In this document: piece after piece, positions 18,801-26,842 of the stretch
Layout of the letters: the number at the start of each line of letters is the position of its first letter
How positions within the stretch are numbered: the stretch's first letter is position 1
NCBI GenBank assembly: GCA_905234505.1
Contig: CAJOIA010000017.1
Coordinates: forward strand, 1-35,286
Direction of reading: 5' to 3'
Length of the DNA: 35,286 nt
From: an uncultured Selenomonadaceae bacterium
GTDB taxonomy: Bacteria > Bacillota > Negativicutes > Selenomonadales > Selenomonadaceae
Notes under the pieces: model-generated
Databases searched by the model: none
What the model saw: the letters and a program-made list of their open reading frames with translations, nothing else
Told to the model about the DNA's origin: nothing
Program-made: the position numbers and the translations under genes

Positions 18801-20150
18801 ATGTTAGTTTATCCAGAGTCTAAAATTTATATTTTGTGTCCTGGCAATAATCGCAGCGAAACTGCCGAGCGTTGCCACCAGCTGGCGTCTCAGCTCATTA
18901 GGTTAAATCTCGATACATATATGATTTATTTGCCGAGCGTTGAAGATTTTAATGCTGAAAATCCGGTTGACGCGGCGTATCAAGAATATAATATTCCCTA
19001 TGACAGCGGCGTTGAAGATGACGCGAAGAATATTTTAATCGTGCCGGAAGTTGCCGCAACTTATTTGTACTTGACGAAGGAAACGCGCCGCGTGCTTTGG
19101 TGGGTTGACGTGAAAGCTTTTCTGCGCGATATTGCAGTTAAAGCCATAGACCAAATTGAAAATATTTTAGCTGAACCAATGCCAAGATTTTTCAGTTTCA
19201 ATCGCTTTGATAGCGATGTTGAGCATTGGACTCAAAGCGAATATGCACGGCAATTTTTAAAAGTTAATGGCGTGCCCGACGAAAAAATTTTTAGCGTTAG
19301 CGACCACCTTACGCAGAATTTTATTGAAACAGCCAAGCCCTCTGACAAAAAGAATCTCATTGCATACAAAAAGACCAGCGACAAAGATTTTACCGATGTT
19401 GTCAAAGATTTGTCCGAAAATGAATGGTGGCCTGTTGAAGATGCGCGACCGGAAATTGTTCAGAAGCTTTTTGATAGGGCTAAGATTTATGTTGATTTTG
19501 GCGAATTGGCGTCCAAAGAACAGTTAATGCGCGAGGCGGCGCTTTCAAATTGCGTAATTATCACGGGCAAGCGCGGCGTGGCGGCTAATGACATTGATAT
19601 TAATATCCCCGCCGAATTTAAATTTGAAGAGACTGTCGATTCTGCCGTTGACGTTGCCGCAAAAATCCAGGACGTTATTAAAAATTTCGAGGCTGAACTT
19701 GATAAACAACAAGATTTTCGCAATGAAATTCTGCGCGAGAAAAATAATATGTTCAATGAGTTGCAGGCGGCGCTTGAAGTTAAGCCCGCTGAAAAAATTT
19801 CTGCCGGTATTATTTATGGTATGAGCAATATTGGCAGGGCGATTGCTGAGATTTTAATTAAGCAGGACGGCGAAATTCTGCCTCAATTTATTGTTGACGA
19901 TACAGCGGAGCTTAGCGGTGAGGAGGTTTCGCACGAGCAAAATCGCCATTATTTGAATTTGAATAATCATCGCCTGCAAATTATTTCCGGCGCCGTTGCA
20001 AAATTTTTGTACAATGAAGGGCGCATTCAAAAATTTATCGTTCCAACTGACGCGAAAGAGTACATTGACATTGTTAAACGCGCGATTAATCCGGCGGACG
20101 AAGATATTATTGTTTTGAAACTCGAGGTTAGCGAAAATGAACAAGATTAA
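18801..20150 (+). CDS. Glycosyltransferase-like protein with extra C-terminal domain
   Basis: 449 residues. The N-terminal part (about 1-120: IYILCPGNNRSETAERCHQLASQL, YMIYLP, ILIVPEVAA, VLWWVDV) follows the pattern of GT-B type glycosyltransferases found in envelope glycan loci. It continues with QSEYARQFLKVNGV and a C-lobe with REAALSNCVIITG. After about residue 330 comes a second, Rossmann-like region starting GIIYGMSNIGRAIAEILI that I cannot assign. No signal peptide. ATG 18801 is chosen six bases after GGGAGAG. The end overlaps the sirtuin gene. Probable role: surface polysaccharide or LPS synthesis (inference). Confidence 0.65.
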   Translation: MLVYPESKIYILCPGNNRSETAERCHQLASQLIRLNLDTYMIYLPSVEDFNAENPVDAAYQEYNIPYDSGVEDDAKNILIVPEVAATYLYLTKETRRVLWWVDVKAFLRDIAVKAIDQIENILAEPMPRFFSFNRFDSDVEHWTQSEYARQFLKVNGVPDEKIFSVSDHLTQNFIETAKPSDKKNLIAYKKTSDKDFTDVVKDLSENEWWPVEDARPEIVQKLFDRAKIYVDFGELASKEQLMREAALSNCVIITGKRGVAANDIDINIPAEFKFEETVDSAVDVAAKIQDVIKNFEAELDKQQDFRNEILREKNNMFNELQAALEVKPAEKISAGIIYGMSNIGRAIAEILIKQDGEILPQFIVDDTAELSGEEVSHEQNRHYLNLNNHRLQIISGAVAKFLYNEGRIQKFIVPTDAKEYIDIVKRAINPADEDIIVLKLEVSENEQD

Positions 20151-20877
20151 AAAGTTAGCGGAAATTTTATCGCAAAGCAATCGCGCAGTATTTTTCGGCG
20201 GCGCGGGTATGTCAACTGAATCAGGAATACCGGATTTTCGCAGTGCAAATGGAATTTACAATCAGCGACTGCACAAGAATTTTCGCCCTGAAGAAATGGC
20301 GTCGCATACTTTTTTTATGAATTACCCCGAAGATTTTTTTGAATTTTACCGGACGCGCATTGTTTATCTTGACGCAAAACCCAACGCCGGTCATATTGCA
20401 TTGGCTGAACTTGAGCGCAGAAATATTTTAGCGGCGATTGTCACACAAAATATTGACGGTCTTCATCAAGCCGCCGGCTCAAAAACTGTGTACGAATTGC
20501 ACGGCTCGGTTCGCAGAGGTTTTTGTATTAAGTGCGGCGAAAATTACGATATGAATTACATTATGGAAAATAAACCGGTTCCGCACTGCGCGAAATGCGG
20601 CGGTATCGTTCGCCCTGACGTTGTGCTGTATGAAGAATCGCTTAACTATAATATTGTGCGGGCGTCGCGTAGGGCAATTATGGAGGCTGACACGCTGATT
20701 GTTGGCGGCACAAGCTTAGTTGTTTATCCTGCGGCGGGGCTTGTGGATTATTTTAACGGCGAATATTTGATTGTCATTAATAAAAGCGAGACGCGCGCCG
20801 ACCGAGAAGCCGAGCTGATTATCCGCGAAAATATTGGTGAAACTTTGAGCAAGGCGGTTGAATTAATTGGACAATAA
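20137..20877 (+). CDS. cobB: NAD-dependent protein deacylase (sirtuin)
   Basis: 246 residues. Sir2-family motifs: GAGMSTESGIPDFRS (22-36) for NAD binding, TQNIDGLH (103-110), catalytic His122 in ELHGS, zinc ligands Cys130-x2-Cys133 and Cys151-x2-Cys154, and GGTSLVVYPAAGL. It removes acetyl or other acyl groups from lysines using NAD. The start lies inside the end of the upstream glycosyltransferase gene (14-base overlap), and the next gene starts 11 bases before its stop, so it is embedded in a glycan-type operon. Which acyl group it prefers cannot be read here. CobB is used as a family symbol, not proof of orthology. Confidence 0.92.
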   Translation: MNKIKKLAEILSQSNRAVFFGGAGMSTESGIPDFRSANGIYNQRLHKNFRPEEMASHTFFMNYPEDFFEFYRTRIVYLDAKPNAGHIALAELERRNILAAIVTQNIDGLHQAAGSKTVYELHGSVRRGFCIKCGENYDMNYIMENKPVPHCAKCGGIVRPDVVLYEESLNYNIVRASRRAIMEADTLIVGGTSLVVYPAAGLVDYFNGEYLIVINKSETRADREAELIIRENIGETLSKAVELIGQ

Positions 20878-21547
20878 AAAAGTTGCGTTTATAACCTGCG
20901 TTAACAGCGATTATTGGTATTCGGAATGCGTTTTGTACTTGAAACATTTGAAAATTCCCGCCGGTATGAGCGTTGAAATTATTCCTGTGAGAAATGCAAA
21001 ATCTATGACTGCGGGTTATAATTGGGCTATGAAAAATTCCGACGCGAAATATAAAATTTACCTGCACCAAGATACTTTTGTTGTGAATAAAAATCTTATT
21101 GCCGACCTGCTGAAAATTTTTGCTGATAAAAGTATCGGCGTGATTGGTATGATTGGATGTATGAATTTGCCCGCCACTGGCGTTTGGTGGGACGGCTTAC
21201 GAACTTTCGGGCGCGTTTTGCATGCGTGCGAACCTGAAAGCGTCGTTGATTCTGAATGCGACGAACCGGAAGGCGATTATCAAGAAGTTGAATCTGTCGA
21301 CGGCTTATTTTTGGCAACGCAATATGATTTGACTTGGCGCGAAGATTTATTTGACGGCTGGCACTTGTACGATACTTCGCTGTGTAAGGAAATGCAGCGG
21401 GCGGGCTATCGCGTGGTTGTGCCGAATCAAACTGCGGATTTTTGGTGTATTCATTGCCCGAAAGAAAAGCCGCTTGATCCGAAATATCGCCGGTATCAGA
21501 AAATTTTCCTGCGCGAATATGGCGATGAATTAAATCCGGAGGTTTAG
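20867..21547 (+). CDS. Glycosyltransferase, StrF-like (GT-A fold)
   Basis: 226 residues. Pattern of the short StrF-like glycosyltransferase family: VAFITCVNSDYWYSECVLYL at the N-terminus, AGYNWAMKNSDAKYKIYLHQD with the acidic HQD motif (about 68-70) in place of DxD, GVIGMIGC, VDGLFLATQYDL and FDGWHLYDTSLCKEMQRAGY. It probably adds a sugar to a surface glycan. TTG 20867 is nine bases after AAGGCGG and overlaps the sirtuin gene. Acceptor and donor are unknown. Cytoplasmic, no membrane helix. Confidence 0.75.
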   Translation: MDNKKVAFITCVNSDYWYSECVLYLKHLKIPAGMSVEIIPVRNAKSMTAGYNWAMKNSDAKYKIYLHQDTFVVNKNLIADLLKIFADKSIGVIGMIGCMNLPATGVWWDGLRTFGRVLHACEPESVVDSECDEPEGDYQEVESVDGLFLATQYDLTWREDLFDGWHLYDTSLCKEMQRAGYRVVVPNQTADFWCIHCPKEKPLDPKYRRYQKIFLREYGDELNPEV

Positions 21548-21548
21548 C

Positions 21549-22199
21549 GTGAACGATATTAAACCGAGCTTGACGAATTTTATTGACGGCGACGATTTTT
21601 TCAATAAGATTTTGGTTGTTGAAAGTGCTGACTACATTTCAGATTTGCTGAAGATTTTTCCGGCTGCTGAAATTTTTTTTATTACAACGGACGAAGATTT
21701 TGCTGACGCGCGCGTTAAAGTTATCGTGATGGATTATCGGGAAGAGCGGCTGCCATTCGAGCGTGAATTTTTTGACGCGATAATTGGCGATTTAACTTTG
21801 GAAATTGTGACGAATCCGCAGGACATAGCGGCGGGCTTTTCGCAGTATCTGAAACAAACCGGCGTTTTTATAACCAGCTTCAGAAATATTCGCCACTGGA
21901 AAATTTTGGAAAAGCTAATGCACGGTAAATTTGGTAGCGTTGTGCTAAGATTTTACACTCGCGCAGAATTCGAAATATTGTTGTATGCGTCGTTTTATAA
22001 GCACGTGAGATTTTCGCCGCTAAGAAAAAAAGCCCCGCCCGAATTGTTGAAAAAGCTGATTGACTGCGGCTTTGAAAATATCGGCGGAGATTTGGAAGTT
22101 GAATTTTGGGCGAGCGGCGCGCTCAATGCCCGAACTTGCGCTTTTAAAATCTATGTACACGCCGGAAATTCGCGCAGAACTGGCGAGGTTGCTGCATAG
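21549..22199 (+). CDS. SAM-dependent methyltransferase-like protein
   Basis: 216 residues. The order of strands resembles a class I methyltransferase: ILVVES at the first strand, an acidic loop, then FDAIIGDLTLE at strand four and YLKQTGVFITSF at strand five. The usual Gly-rich SAM-binding loop is weak (VESADYISDLL), so it may be degenerate or inactive. GGAGG lies six bases before GTG 21549. It is probably a partner of the preceding glycosyltransferase in glycan modification. A small ORF in another frame overlaps its 3' end. Confidence 0.5.
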   Translation: MNDIKPSLTNFIDGDDFFNKILVVESADYISDLLKIFPAAEIFFITTDEDFADARVKVIVMDYREERLPFEREFFDAIIGDLTLEIVTNPQDIAAGFSQYLKQTGVFITSFRNIRHWKILEKLMHGKFGSVVLRFYTRAEFEILLYASFYKHVRFSPLRKKAPPELLKKLIDCGFENIGGDLEVEFWASGALNARTCAFKIYVHAGNSRRTGEVAA

Positions 22200-22389
22200 G
22201 ATTGAATATGACGTAGCGACGGCAGAGAGTGTTGAAAAATTTTGGCGGCTGTACGATTCGGCGGGAATGTTTGAAGATTATGTTGCTGAATTTATCGCAG
22301 AAATAGTAATTCACAGGGAACAATTTTTTGAAAATCTGCGCAAAAATTCTGCGCGACCGGAAATCGAAAAAATATACAAGGAGGCTTAA
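22153..22389 (+). CDS. Small helical protein overlapping the methyltransferase-like gene
   Basis: 78 residues, charged, predicted almost entirely helical (PEIRAELARLLHRIEYD, then ESVEKFWRLYDS and FLRKN-like repeats of basic and acidic residues). No family recognised. The start is uncertain: ATG 22153 has no clear ribosome site, and ATG 22126 is nine codons longer. About the first 47 bases lie inside the upstream gene in another frame, while the 190 bases up to sufC are otherwise empty, which supports it being real. It ends two bases before the sufC start. Confidence 0.5.
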   Translation: MYTPEIRAELARLLHRIEYDVATAESVEKFWRLYDSAGMFEDYVAEFIAEIVIHREQFFENLRKNSARPEIEKIYKEA

Positions 22390-22391
22390 CG

Positions 22392-23111
22392 ATGCTGGAA
22401 TTGAAAGATATTTTTTTCAGCGTTGAGGGAGTTGAAATAATACGCGGCATAAATTTGACTGTGGAAAATAATAAATTCGTGGTGATAACCGGACCGAACG
22501 GCGGCGGCAAATCGACATTGGCGCGACTGATTATGGGCATTGAAAAACCAACCAGCGGCAAAATTATTTTGGACGGGCAAGACATTACCAACGCCGATAT
22601 TACCGAGCGCGCGAAATTGGGCATAGGTTTTGCGTTTCAACAGCCCGTGCGCTTCAAAGGCATTGAAGTTTTTGACTTGCTGAAAATGGCAGCAGGCGGC
22701 AAATTAACTTTCAACAAAGCCTGTGATTATCTTTCAGCAGTGGGGCTTTGCGCGCAGGATTATATTAATCGCGAGGTTAATTCTTCGTTGTCGGGCGGCG
22801 AAGTCAAGCGCATTGAAATTGCAACGATTTTAGCGCGCAAAACTAAACTTTCCATTTTCGACGAACCAGAGGCAGGTATTGACCTTTGGAGTTTTAAACA
22901 TTTGATACAGATTTTTGAAGATATGCGCCAAAATATTATAAACAGCTCAATCATAATAATTTCGCACCAGGAGCGAATTTTGAGCATTGCCGACGAAATA
23001 ATTGTTTTGGCGGACGGGCAAATTAAAAATCGCGGCGCGGCTGAAAAGATTTTGCCTGAAATTATTGATACCGAATCGGTTATACAAGAATGCGAAAAGC
23101 TGAAGAGGTGA
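22392..23111 (+). CDS. sufC: SufC-like Fe-S cluster assembly ATPase
   Basis: 239-residue ABC-type ATPase. Walker A is GPNGGGKST (34-42), the signature is SLSGGEVKR, Walker B is LSIFDEPEAGID, and the H-loop is SHQERI. SufC is a soluble ABC ATPase that drives Fe-S cluster assembly on SufB/SufD scaffolds. AGGAGG at 22379-22384 serves ATG 22392. The only partner nearby is a single SufB/D-type protein. SufS, SufU and SufD are absent, which resembles the minimal SMS (SmsC-SmsB) arrangement described for anaerobes. A sequence search would separate the two. Confidence 0.85.
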   Translation: MLELKDIFFSVEGVEIIRGINLTVENNKFVVITGPNGGGKSTLARLIMGIEKPTSGKIILDGQDITNADITERAKLGIGFAFQQPVRFKGIEVFDLLKMAAGGKLTFNKACDYLSAVGLCAQDYINREVNSSLSGGEVKRIEIATILARKTKLSIFDEPEAGIDLWSFKHLIQIFEDMRQNIINSSIIIISHQERILSIADEIIVLADGQIKNRGAAEKILPEIIDTESVIQECEKLKR

Positions 23112-23115
23112 GCAT

Positions 23116-24042
23116 ATGTTTAAACTTGATGAAATACAGCGGCGCTTAATCGCTGAAGTTGCCGGACTGCATAAAGTACCAATCGGCGCATATAATTTCC
23201 GCGCGAATAGCCAGCTTGCGGGGCGCAATAGCACTGCCAATATTGAAATTTCTTCAAAAGACGACGGCAGCGGCATTGACATTCGCATTAAAGACGGCAC
23301 GAAAAATGAGAGCGTGCATATTCCGGTTGTGCTGAGTGCGAGCGGCATTAAGGAGACGGTTTACAACGATTTTTATATCGGCGAAAATTGCGACGTGGTG
23401 ATAGTGGCGGGTTGCGGCATTGATAATTGCGGCAACCAAGATTCGGAGCACGACGGCATTCACAGGTTTTTTGTCGGTAAAAATTCAAAGATTAAGTACG
23501 TTGAAAAGCATTACGGTTCAGGCGACGGCGCAGGGCAAAGGATTTTGAATCCGGTTACCGAGGTTTCGCTGAATGACGATAGTTTTATGGAAATGGAAAT
23601 GGTTCAGATTAAGGGCGTCGATTCGACAAAGCGAGTAACGACCGCCGAATTAAAAGCCGGTGCGAAAATAATTGTTCGCGAAAGGCTTATGACACACGGC
23701 GCGCAAAAAGCTTTTAGCACATATAAAATTACATTGGACGGCGAAAATTCCGGCGCTGACGTGGTTTCTCGCGGCGTGGCTAAGGAAAAGTCTTATCAGA
23801 AATTGGATTTGTGCGTAATTGGAAATGCGCCTTGCAATGGTCATACTGAATGCGATTCAATTATAATGGACGAGGGCAAAATTTTAGCTGTGCCGTCGCT
23901 TGAGGCAAATCACGTTGACGCGGTACTATTTCACGAGGCGGCAATTGGCAAAATTGCGGGCGATCAGTTGATTAAATTAATGACGCTCGGATTAACCGCG
24001 CAAGAGGCTGAAGAACAAATTATTAGCGGGTTTTTGAAATGA
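23116..24042 (+). CDS. sufB: SufB/SufD-family Fe-S scaffold protein (SmsB-like)
   Basis: 308 residues, shorter than canonical SufB (about 470), consistent with the minimal archaeal/anaerobic form. The beta-helix core contains EMVQIKGVDSTKR, RERLMTHG and a CDSIIMDEGKILAVPSLEA strand. The conserved C-terminal helical motif HEAAIGKIAGDQLIKLMTLGLTAQEAEE, near 275-302, contacts SufC. Candidate cluster ligands include Cys236, Cys241 and the His/Asp cluster near 270. It starts four bases after sufC and overlaps ribD by four (ATGA). It probably forms a SufB2C2 complex that builds [4Fe-4S] clusters, such as those of the NirJ enzymes. Confidence 0.82.
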   Translation: MFKLDEIQRRLIAEVAGLHKVPIGAYNFRANSQLAGRNSTANIEISSKDDGSGIDIRIKDGTKNESVHIPVVLSASGIKETVYNDFYIGENCDVVIVAGCGIDNCGNQDSEHDGIHRFFVGKNSKIKYVEKHYGSGDGAGQRILNPVTEVSLNDDSFMEMEMVQIKGVDSTKRVTTAELKAGAKIIVRERLMTHGAQKAFSTYKITLDGENSGADVVSRGVAKEKSYQKLDLCVIGNAPCNGHTECDSIIMDEGKILAVPSLEANHVDAVLFHEAAIGKIAGDQLIKLMTLGLTAQEAEEQIISGFLK

Positions 24043-25133
24043 ATGACGAAATTTTTATGAGCGAGGCTTTGAAAATTGCCAGAAATGCTGAAGGGCGCAC
24101 TTCACCAAATCCGATGGTTGGCGCGGTGATTGTGCAAGGCGGCAGGATAATTGCTGAAGGCTGGCACAGAAAAGCTGGAACACCGCACGCTGAGGTTCAC
24201 GCGTTGAATATGGCAGGCGATTTGGCGAAAGGCTCTACAATGTACGTGACACTTGAGCCGTGCTCGCATTTTGGTAGAACTCCGCCCTGCGCGAATAGGA
24301 TTGTTGAGTCGGGCGTTAAACGCGTAGTCGTGGCAATGACGGATCCAAATCCATTAGTTGCGGGGCGCGGTATCGAAATTTTGAAAGCCGCTGGAATTGC
24401 AGTTGACGTTGGCGTTTTGGAAGACGACGCGCGCAGGCTCAATGAAGTTTTTATCAAATACATTACAAAAAAAATCCCGTACGTGACGGCGAAATTTGCC
24501 AGTTCATTGGATGGGAAAATTGCTACTGTTAGCGGCGAATCTCAATGGATTAGCGGCGCTTATTCGCGGCGATTTACTCACCACCTGCGCGATATTAATG
24601 ACGGGATTATGGTCGGCATTGGTACGGTTTTAGCGGACAATCCAAGTTTGACCACGCGCCTTGAAAATGGCAAAAATCCTGTGCGAATAATTGTTGATAG
24701 CAATGCTCGGACGCCGCTTGACGCGAAAATTTTAAATGATAAACTTGCTGAAACGATTATTGCGGTAACTTCGAATGCCCCTGCTGAAAAAATTACTGCG
24801 CTAAAAAATTTGGGGGCGAAAATTATTGTTGCCGGTGACGCGGAGCGCGTTGATTTGAAAATTTTAATGGCTGAACTTGGCAAAATGGAAATTACCTCGA
24901 TATTACTTGAAGGCGGCGGCACTTTGAATTTTTCTATGTTTCGCGCAGGACTGGTTGATAAAATTTATGCGCTCATTGCGCCTAAGATTTTGGGCGGTAA
25001 AAATGCATTGACGCCTGTGGAGGGCGCAGGCTTTGAAAAATTGTCTGACGCTCTCGAATTAGAAAATTTAAGCGCTGAAAAAATAGGTGACGATATTATG
25101 ATAAGCGGTTATTGCAAAGTCGGCGCGATTTGA
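24039..25133 (+). CDS. ribD: Bifunctional riboflavin biosynthesis deaminase/reductase
   Basis: 364 residues. The N-terminal cytidine-deaminase-like domain has zinc ligands His50 (HAE) with catalytic Glu52, and Cys75 and Cys84 in PCSHFGRTPPC. The C-terminal reductase domain (about 145-364) has KFASSLDGKIA, RIIVDSNARTPL and LLEGGGTLNFS. It converts the pyrimidine product of GTP cyclohydrolase II towards riboflavin. The usual neighbours ribE, ribBA and ribH are absent, and no FMN riboswitch is visible. It is coupled to sufB through ATGA. The stop codon overlaps the extended -10 of the next promoter. Confidence 0.95.
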   Translation: MNDEIFMSEALKIARNAEGRTSPNPMVGAVIVQGGRIIAEGWHRKAGTPHAEVHALNMAGDLAKGSTMYVTLEPCSHFGRTPPCANRIVESGVKRVVVAMTDPNPLVAGRGIEILKAAGIAVDVGVLEDDARRLNEVFIKYITKKIPYVTAKFASSLDGKIATVSGESQWISGAYSRRFTHHLRDINDGIMVGIGTVLADNPSLTTRLENGKNPVRIIVDSNARTPLDAKILNDKLAETIIAVTSNAPAEKITALKNLGAKIIVAGDAERVDLKILMAELGKMEITSILLEGGGTLNFSMFRAGLVDKIYALIAPKILGGKNALTPVEGAGFEKLSDALELENLSAEKIGDDIMISGYCKVGAI

Positions 25134-25139
25134 TATAAT
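25112..25139 (+). promoter_or_regulatory. Promoter inside the 3' end of ribD
   Basis: TTGCAA (25112-25117), 16 bases, TATAAT (25134-25139), with TG-A just before it (25131-25133, which is also the ribD TGA stop). Transcription would start near 25146, leaving a leader of only about 19 bases with the ribosome site AGGTGGGA in it. Confidence 0.7.
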
Positions 25140-25164
25140 TTTAAAAAGGTGGGAAGTGTTAAAT

Positions 25165-25545
25165 ATGGCTACGATTGAAAGATTTAAACAAGCATTAGCA
25201 CGCGGCGGAGTGCCAGCTGAAGGCAAAGTTGTACCGTTAACTCCGCAAATGCGCTACGATTATTTATCAGCCATTCACACAATGGAGCAATTATTGAAAA
25301 TGTCAGAGGAAATTACCAAGCGCAACGAGCAACGCGATAAATTAACTGAAAAAATTTCAACCAGTTGCAAATTGGCGCTGAAAAAAATTGTCGATAGCGA
25401 GGAACCTTTGACAGTGAAAATTATTGATTCGGCAATTCAAGGACTGCGCGAATGCCGCAATGAGCTTGTGAAAATTGACGCTGCCGACAAAGAAGCTGAT
25501 AAACTCGCCGAATGTATCAGAGACGGCATATCGGCGGGCAGGTGA
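25165..25545 (+). CDS. Hypothetical helical protein
   Basis: 126 residues, no family recognised. After a short N-terminal segment (ATIERFKQALARGGVPAEG) it is highly charged and helical. A central coiled-coil-like stretch (about 45-75, SEEITKRNEQRDKLTEKIS) precedes a C-terminal helix pair with Cys residues (Cys67, Cys95 and Cys115 by rough count). No signal or membrane helix. ATG 25165 is chosen ten bases after AGGTGGGA. GTG 25156 is too near that site. It is followed four bases after its stop by an FMN-binding split-barrel gene, a likely functional neighbour. Confidence 0.65.
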   Translation: MATIERFKQALARGGVPAEGKVVPLTPQMRYDYLSAIHTMEQLLKMSEEITKRNEQRDKLTEKISTSCKLALKKIVDSEEPLTVKIIDSAIQGLRECRNELVKIDAADKEADKLAECIRDGISAGR

Positions 25546-25549
25546 TTTT

Positions 25550-26044
25550 ATGTTCAGGGAAATGCGCCGCGTTAAATGCGCTCTGAAAAGTGAAACCGCT
25601 GAAAAAATTCTGCGCGAAGGTGAATTTGGAGTATTGGCGCTGAGCGGCGACGATGGCTACAATTACGCCGTGCCGCTCAATTACGCCTTTGCCTATAACA
25701 AAATTTATTTTCACAGCGCCCTCACCGGTCACAAGCTCGACGCCATTAAAAACAATGACAAAGTTTCATTCTGCGTTGTTGGTCAACACGATGTAATCGC
25801 GCAGGAATTCACAAGTTATTTCACCAGCGCCATAGCCTTTGGCAAAATCCGACTTGCTGAAAATGACGCTGAGAAATTGAACGCGCTTGAACTTCTTGCC
25901 GATAAATATTCGCCCAATGTGGATAAAAATCTGCGCGACAGGGAACTTGCCCGCGTCAACGCCGTTAAAATAATGATTCTCGAAATTGAGCATTTAACCG
26001 GCAAAGCGGCGCGGGAACTCATTCGCGACGGCAAAATCAGCTAA
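25550..26044 (+). CDS. Pyridoxamine 5'-phosphate oxidase-related FMN-binding protein
   Basis: 164 residues. The split-barrel flavin-binding fold is suggested by FGVLALSGDDGYNYAVPLNYAFAYNKIYFHSALTGHKLDAIKNNDKVSFCVVG, a pattern typical of the NimA-like/PNPOx-related family, with the family RR-motif (MRRVKCAL) at the N-terminus. Members reduce or bind diverse substrates, including nitro compounds, so a specific reaction cannot be named. The start at ATG 25550 follows GGGCAGG. An in-frame start 75 bases upstream lies inside the previous gene and adds nothing family-like. It ends at a bidirectional terminator before birA. Confidence 0.8.
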   Translation: MFREMRRVKCALKSETAEKILREGEFGVLALSGDDGYNYAVPLNYAFAYNKIYFHSALTGHKLDAIKNNDKVSFCVVGQHDVIAQEFTSYFTSAIAFGKIRLAENDAEKLNALELLADKYSPNVDKNLRDRELARVNAVKIMILEIEHLTGKAARELIRDGKIS

Positions 26045-26050
26045 AAAAAA

Positions 26051-26079
26051 CGGACAGCCAATTGACTGCCCGATTTTTT
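26051..26079. terminator. Bidirectional terminator between convergent genes
   Basis: CGGACAG (26051-26057) pairs with CTGCCCG (26066-26072) with one mismatch. T-runs lie on both strands (26074-26079 on plus, A-run 26043-26050 for minus). It serves the flavoprotein gene and birA. Confidence 0.75.
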
Positions 26080-26818
26080 ATTTTGTGCGAATAGAAACAT
26101 CGCCCGCATAAAAAGTTTTAACTTCGCCGCCAATGTCAACAATTAGCGCGCCGTCCTCAGCGATGTCAATCGCCTTGCCAGTGAAAATTTCACCGCTATC
26201 AGCCTCTACCACGTTAATATTTCTGCCAAGCGTGATATTGTATTTGCGCCAAATCTTGAAAACTTCGCCGAAATCATTTTGAGCAAAAAGCCTATCAAAT
26301 TCTTCAAGTACCGCGTAAAAAAATTCTGCGCGATTTAAATTGCCGCCGTTCATTTCTGAAAGCGACGCCGCCACGTCACGGATATTTTCAGGAAATTCAT
26401 TGCGCTCAACATTCACATTAATGCCAATGCCAACCACAATAAAATTCACGCGTTCAACTTCAGCACTCATTTCAGTTAGAATACCGACCAATTTTCGCCC
26501 GTCATACATAATATCATTTGGCCACTTGATTTCAGCGCGCAGATTAAATCGTTCCATCGCGCAGGCAATAGCCGCAGCTGCCATCAAAGTAAATTTGGGA
26601 GCGTCATTGGGCAAACAATTTGGGCGCAGAATTATAGAAAACCACAAGCCTTTGTCGCGTGGTGAAAAAAATTTTCTATCGAGCCTGCCTTTGCCGCCGG
26701 TTTGTTCCTCAGCAATGATGACAGTGCCATTAGCCGCGCCGTATCTGGCGATTTTTTTTGCAAGATCATTCGTCGAATCAACCACATTTTTATAAATAAT
26801 TTTATCTAATACTTTCAA
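26078..26818 (-). CDS. birA: Biotin-protein ligase (no HTH domain)
   Basis: 246 residues. Activates biotin with ATP and attaches it to the carrier lysine of biotin enzymes. It contains the VDSTND start, the biotinyl-AMP loop GGKGRLDR (the family GRGRRGR loop in reduced form), LWFSIILRP, KWPNDIM, GILTEM and the VGIGINVN motif, then a small C-terminal beta domain. The N-terminal DNA-binding helix-turn-helix of E. coli-type BirA is missing, so it is not a biotin-operon repressor. TTG 26818 is chosen because AGGTGA lies six bases upstream. GTG 26827 is the alternative. Its likely substrate, the biotin carrier gene, lies at 34173-34562. Confidence 0.92.
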   Translation of the reverse strand: MKVLDKIIYKNVVDSTNDLAKKIARYGAANGTVIIAEEQTGGKGRLDRKFFSPRDKGLWFSIILRPNCLPNDAPKFTLMAAAAIACAMERFNLRAEIKWPNDIMYDGRKLVGILTEMSAEVERVNFIVVGIGINVNVERNEFPENIRDVAASLSEMNGGNLNRAEFFYAVLEEFDRLFAQNDFGEVFKIWRKYNITLGRNINVVEADSGEIFTGKAIDIAEDGALIVDIGGEVKTFYAGDVSIRTK

Positions 26819-26842
26819 ACAATTCACCTACGTAAAATGAGA

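Noticed and set aside
24039-24062. FMN riboswitch expected before ribD
   Set aside because: ribD overlaps the sufB stop, leaving no leader. No RFN-like element is seen upstream.
26340-26795. Open frame of 151 codons on the plus strand opposite birA
   Set aside because: BirA motifs on the minus strand are clear. The plus frame has no ribosome site or family pattern.
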